Shown: piece after piece, positions 62,333 to 64,000 of the stretch | How positions within the stretch are numbered: position 1 is the stretch's first letter | How the letters are laid out: each line of letters opens with the position of its first letter | Assembly (NCBI GenBank): GCA_019420585.1 | Contig: JAHZGX010000004.1 | Span: 124,001 to 188,000 of the forward strand | Direction: 5' to 3' | DNA: 64,000 nt | DNA from: Prevotellaceae bacterium | GTDB taxonomy: Bacteria; Bacteroidota; Bacteroidia; Bacteroidales; Bacteroidaceae | Made by a program: the position numbers and the translations under genes | The notes under the pieces: generated by a model | Databases searched by the model: none | The model's input: the letters and a program-made list of their open reading frames with translations, nothing else | Told to the model about the DNA's origin: nothing

Positions 62333-63325
62333 TCATCCCCGCGTCATGAAGCGCGTCTGCCACAGCCCCGCCACCGAGCCGCATCCATAGGAGAGGTGCA
62401 GCACGGCAAAGGTGGCCAGCAGGTGGGGAAAGCTGAGCCGGCCGGCACGCGCCAGCCTCAGGCTCACGGCCGAGAGAGCCAGCAGGTAAGCCAGCAGGGA
62501 AATCAAGCCCGGCAGCCAAAGCGGATGCCACAGGAAGCCGAGCACCAGGGGCAAGGCCAGCGAGAGCACGAAGGCCATGGGCACGAAGTGGCGCAGGCTG
62601 AGCGACGAGAACTGCCGGGTAAGCGCCACCGTCTTGATGTTCCAAAGCCCGTTGGCATAATTGTTCCTGGCCAGTGCGGGGTAAGTCTCGCGCGCCAGGT
62701 AGGTGCAGTGGGTATCGGGGATGATGAAGATGCGCCCCCCCGCGCGCCTGATGCGCTTGTTGAGTTCGATGTCCTGGTTGCGCGTGAGCCGCTCGTCGTA
62801 CAGGCCATACTTGCTGAAGGTCTCCTTGGGCCAACAGCCGAAGGGCACGGTGTCAACCTCCGTCACCCGGTCGATGCCGGTGCGGAACGACGAGTTGCCC
62901 ACTCCGAAGGGGCAACTCAGCACGGCCCTGATGGCCAGGGTGCGCGCGTTGTGGTGCAGCACGTCGGTGTGGCACGGTGCCCCCACGTTGTCGGCATTCA
63001 GCCGGGCGAGGGCTTGCGTCAGGGTGGAGAAGTAGTTCCGCTCATACAGCGCGTGCGCGTCCAGCCTCATCAGCACCTCACCCCGCGCCGCCCTTATGCC
63101 AATGTTCATGGCCTTGGGAGCCGTGCGCCCGGGATTGTCGAGCAGGCGCACGAAGGGGTACCGCTCCAGGTAAGGAGCCAGCAGCAGTCGTGTGCCGTCG
63201 GTGCTCATGCCGTCGATGAGCAGCACCTCCATGTCGTCGTGCGGATAGTCCTGCGCCAACACGGAATCCATGCAGGAGGCGATGTGCCTCTCCTCATTAT
63301 ATATAGGTATGATTACCGAAAGCAT
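62333..63325 (-). CDS. Family 2 glycosyltransferase, membrane-anchored (ExoA-like)
   Basis: The 330-residue protein has an N-terminal GT-A domain (SVIIPIYNEERHIASCMDSV, then LLIDGMSTDGT, then the DxD-type LMRLDAHALY and GLYDERLTRNQDIELNKR) followed by about three or four hydrophobic segments in the last 100 residues. This layout resembles ExoA-type enzymes of exopolysaccharide synthesis. The donor and acceptor sugars cannot be read. The start at MLSVIIPIYN (63325) is where homology begins; the upstream extension is not conserved. Confidence 0.91.
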   Translation of the reverse strand: MLSVIIPIYNEERHIASCMDSVLAQDYPHDDMEVLLIDGMSTDGTRLLLAPYLERYPFVRLLDNPGRTAPKAMNIGIRAARGEVLMRLDAHALYERNYFSTLTQALARLNADNVGAPCHTDVLHHNARTLAIRAVLSCPFGVGNSSFRTGIDRVTEVDTVPFGCWPKETFSKYGLYDERLTRNQDIELNKRIRRAGGRIFIIPDTHCTYLARETYPALARNNYANGLWNIKTVALTRQFSSLSLRHFVPMAFVLSLALPLVLGFLWHPLWLPGLISLLAYLLALSAVSLRLARAGRLSFPHLLATFAVLHLSYGCGSVAGLWQTRFMTRG

Positions 63326-63389
63326 TCTCTCTTGGGTCTTGTCCTCTTGTCCCCGTCCGCCCGGCAGTGCATCGCCCGGGGCGGAGGCA

Positions 63390-64000
63390 TCACAGGCGCG
63401 CATCCACCACGCTCCTGTCCAGCACGCCCTTCACGTCATACACCACGCCGTTGCCACGCACCAGCGCCCTCACGTCCATGCCGAGGAACTGCTCGTGCGC
63501 CACGCAGAGTATCACGGCATCGTACTGCCCCTGCGGCAGGGTGTTCTCTATCCTTATGCCATACTCCCGCTCCACAGCCTCGGGGCTTGCCCAGGGGTCA
63601 TACACGGTGATGTTGGACGAATACTCCTGCAGGCTGTGGTATATGTCCACCACCTTGGTGTTCCTTATGTCGGGGCAGTTCTCCTTGAACGTGATGCCCA
63701 TCAGCAGGAAGCGCGCGTCCTTCACCATCACCCCGCGCAGGTTCATGCAGCGTATGGCCTGCTCAGCCACATACACGCCCATGCCGTCATTCAGTCTCCG
63801 GGCATTGGTCATCAGCCGGGGAAGCACGCCGTAGACCTGCGCCTTCTGTATCAGGTAATAGGGATCCACGGATATGCAGTGCCCGCCCACGAGCCCGGGC
63901 TTAAGGCGGATGAAGTTCCACTTGCTCGCCGCAGCCTCCAGCACGTCGTTGGTGTCGATGCCCATGGCATTGAATATCTTGGCCAGTTCGTTCATGAACG
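63390..64000 (-). CDS. Nucleotide-sugar dehydrogenase (UDP-HexNAc type), C-terminal part
   Basis: The gene runs off the right edge; 203 residues are visible in frame to the last complete codon. They comprise the central dimerisation helix (FMNELAKIFNAMGIDTNDV), the catalytic Cys in GLVGGHCISVDPYYL, and the C-terminal UDP-binding domain with MGITFKENCPDIRNTKVVD. The sequence is of the TviB/WbpO type, which oxidises UDP-GlcNAc or UDP-GalNAc to the uronate. It begins the visible polysaccharide run, 64 bp before the GT2 gene. Confidence 0.93.
   Translation of the reverse strand, partial: FMNELAKIFNAMGIDTNDVLEAAASKWNFIRLKPGLVGGHCISVDPYYLIQKAQVYGVLPRLMTNARRLNDGMGVYVAEQAIRCMNLRGVMVKDARFLLMGITFKENCPDIRNTKVVDIYHSLQEYSSNITVYDPWASPEAVEREYGIRIENTLPQGQYDAVILCVAHEQFLGMDVRALVRGNGVVYDVKGVLDRSVVDARL

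Overview
This window looks like chromosomal DNA from a high-GC member of the Bacteroidales (Bacteroidota), probably Prevotellaceae-like. The evidence is the conserved gene order nusB-yajC-ybbR-coaE-DUF5606, a fused MurF-alanine racemase, a giant SprA type IX secretion protein beside ruvA, a DUF3276/PUR-type protein, a GSCFA protein, a DUF1599-DoxX-tpiA-SPOR-folE operon and repeated TAnnTTTG (Bacteroidota -7) promoter boxes. The placement below order level is inference. No phage, plasmid or insertion sequence was recognised.

Layout. 1-1.75 kb: end of a chromate-transporter-like gene and a secreted sialidase. 2.2-5.8 kb (minus): the nusB-to-DUF5606 housekeeping operon. 5.9-14.5 kb (plus): PUR-type protein, rplY, pth, pepT, S4 protein, Lrp/AsnC regulator, dnaG, copper ATPase. 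14.6 kb: tRNA-Arg(CCG). 14.7-18.9 kb (minus): dipeptidyl peptidase IV followed by two other secreted proteins. 19-21.5 kb (plus): a radical SAM protein and a membrane acyltransferase. 21.6-27 kb (minus): a ThiD-like kinase and an iron/cobalamin-type ABC importer, with a GH20 hexosaminidase between the permease and ATPase genes. 27.2-33.6 kb (minus): DUF4465 lipoprotein, a receiver/ATP-grasp protein, gdhA, comF. 33.9-37 kb: GH2 beta-galactosidase. 37.4-43.5 kb (minus): folE, SPOR, tpiA, DoxX-like and DUF1599, then an M23/LysM peptidase and ndk. 43.9-47.7 kb (plus): GSCFA, murF-alr, a zinc-ribbon membrane protein. 47.9-51.3 kb (minus): cysQ, a C10 cysteine protease, ruvA. 51.4-59.2 kb (plus): sprA. 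60-64 kb (minus): part of a surface-polysaccharide locus.

How the genes fit together. Many products act at the envelope or outside the cell: sialidase, hexosaminidase, beta-galactosidase, DPP IV, a polysaccharide-lyase-like protein and a C10 protease. The C10 protease ends in a sequence resembling a type IX sorting signal, and sprA next door encodes the type IX translocon, so cargo and exporter are neighbours. The lifestyle suggested is scavenging of host or dietary glycoproteins in a gut or oral community.

The least explained signals are: (a) several intergenic tandem arrays with 22- or 23-bp periods but unrelated sequences, two of them built from self-complementary units, all lying 3' of genes; (b) a 992-residue protein joining two receiver-like domains to the ATP-grasp half of PEP synthase, without the phosphohistidine and PEP-binding domains; (c) a tRNA-Arg with an apparent compensatory swap of the G19-C56 tertiary pair; (d) two TAnnTTTG boxes so close to start codons that the mRNAs may be leaderless. 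All positions and family calls come from reading the sequence; no database search was run.
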